Source of the DNA: Mycolicibacterium gilvum
Lineage (GTDB): Bacteria; Actinomycetota; Actinomycetes; Mycobacteriales; Mycobacteriaceae
DNA: 64,000 nucleotides
Reading direction: 5' to 3'
Assembly: GCF_900454025.1 (NCBI RefSeq)
Contig: NZ_UGQM01000001.1
Span: 5,022,001 to 5,086,000, forward strand
Below are positions 63,524-64,000 of this stretch, in pieces. The notes under the pieces are model-generated. The model was given only the letters and a program-made list of their open reading frames with translations. It searched no databases and was not told where the DNA came from. Made by a program: the position numbers and the translations under genes. Numbering within the stretch: position 1 is the first letter of the stretch; each line of letters starts with the position of its first letter.

Positions 63524-64000
63524 CTACCGCAGCACCGCGACCGATCCGGTGTCGGTCAGCCACCGATTCTGCAGCCGCACCAGCGCTCCGTCGGCACGCA
63601 GCGAATCGACGGCCCAGGACACACACCGCGTCAACGGGCTCTCGTACGCCAGCACGATGCCGAACTGTTCCACCTCATCGCCGGTCGACGGGAGTTGACC
63701 CAGCAGAACCCCGTCGCGCAACTCCCCGGCCATCGCGAGGGCGGTCGGAAGGTCCAGCACCATCGCGTCGATCTCACCGTCGAGCAACGCCATTTTGGCG
63801 TCCACGATGGTCTGGTACGTCTGTACGGCCCCGTCGTCGAGCAGAGTGGTCGCGACCGGGTGGCCGGTCGTGTCGACCTGCGTGCCGAGCCTGTGGCTGC
63901 GCAGGTCCTCGAGCGTGGTGACACCTGCCGCCGGCGAACCCTGCGTGGTCACCACCGCTTGCGTGACGTCGAAGTACGGGCTGGAGAAGTCCACCGCGGC
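63524..64000 (-). CDS. Extracellular solute-binding protein family 3-like (partial)
   Basis: The reading frame enters from the right edge and ends at 63524, giving 158 residues. VDFSSPYFDVTQAVVTTQGS, LRSHRLGTQVDTTG and MVLDLPTALAMAGE are typical of the second half of amino-acid-binding proteins of ABC transporters, as is the end LQNRWLTDTGSVAVLR. The N-terminus with signal peptide lies outside the window. The ligand cannot be told. It converges with the double-TetR gene. Confidence 0.85.
   Translation of the reverse strand, partial: AAVDFSSPYFDVTQAVVTTQGSPAAGVTTLEDLRSHRLGTQVDTTGHPVATTLLDDGAVQTYQTIVDAKMALLDGEIDAMVLDLPTALAMAGELRDGVLLGQLPSTGDEVEQFGIVLAYESPLTRCVSWAVDSLRADGALVRLQNRWLTDTGSVAVLR

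Overview
The window is high-GC actinobacterial chromosome and reads as a fast-growing mycobacterium (Mycolicibacterium-type). The evidence is gene order and recognisable proteins: the right-hand third follows the Mycobacterium tuberculosis Rv0813c-Rv0824c neighbourhood (nitrobindin-like protein, sseC, cysA2, thiX, lmeA, glnR, mshD, phoU, an LCP protein, dus, desA1), with mycothiol synthase, a secreted chorismate mutase and a DapC aminotransferase as further mycobacterial markers. Start and stop calls rest on reading frames, ribosome sites and overlaps; no database search was possible.

Left chromosomal arm (1-15.2 kb): an Old Yellow Enzyme (cut by the window edge), a LuxR-type regulator, then a compact urease operon urtA-ureAB-ureC-ureG-ureD-ureE-ureF in which an orphan urea-binding lipoprotein precedes a fused gamma/beta subunit and all accessory genes. 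It is followed by dapC, two SRPBCC paralogues, a phytoene-desaturase-like flavoprotein with an operator palindrome at its start, TetR regulators, a metallo-beta-lactamase-fold hydrolase and a secreted chorismate mutase.

Integrated element (15,248-40,116, about 24.9 kb): an actinomycete integrative and conjugative element in tRNA-Phe. A 50-bp direct repeat of the tRNA 3' part marks both ends. A rolling-circle Rep sits at the left end; GntR regulator, Pra, FtsK-like Tra, Xis and Int sit at the right end. Between them lies about 19 kb of mostly defence-like cargo: an AbiE-like pair behind three tandem palindromes, a nuclease-like gene divergent from a gene split by an IS256-family element, two DNA-glycosylase-fold genes, a three-gene SMC-like ATPase / small helical protein / PD-(D/E)XK operon, a TIR-like / membrane-protein / small-protein operon, and a two-methylase plus GIY-YIG-helicase operon.

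Right chromosomal arm (40.1-64 kb): a tRNA cluster (Phe, Asp, Glu, Lys), a secreted peptidase-like protein, a Ser/Thr kinase, a DUF2236 oxygenase with a divergent TetR, desA1, dus (its start lies in the loop of a perfect 30-bp palindrome), an LCP wall-polymer ligase, phoU, an IS1634-family insertion with a 142-143 bp target duplication, pstBACS behind a Pho/RegX3-type box, mshD and glnR. Then come lmeA, thiX, a leaderless poly-cysteine leader peptide that probably attenuates the DUF4395-cysA2-sseC sulfur operon, small secreted and membrane proteins, a double-TetR regulator and a partial solute-binding protein.

The strongest candidates for something undescribed are the three multigene cargo operons of the element.
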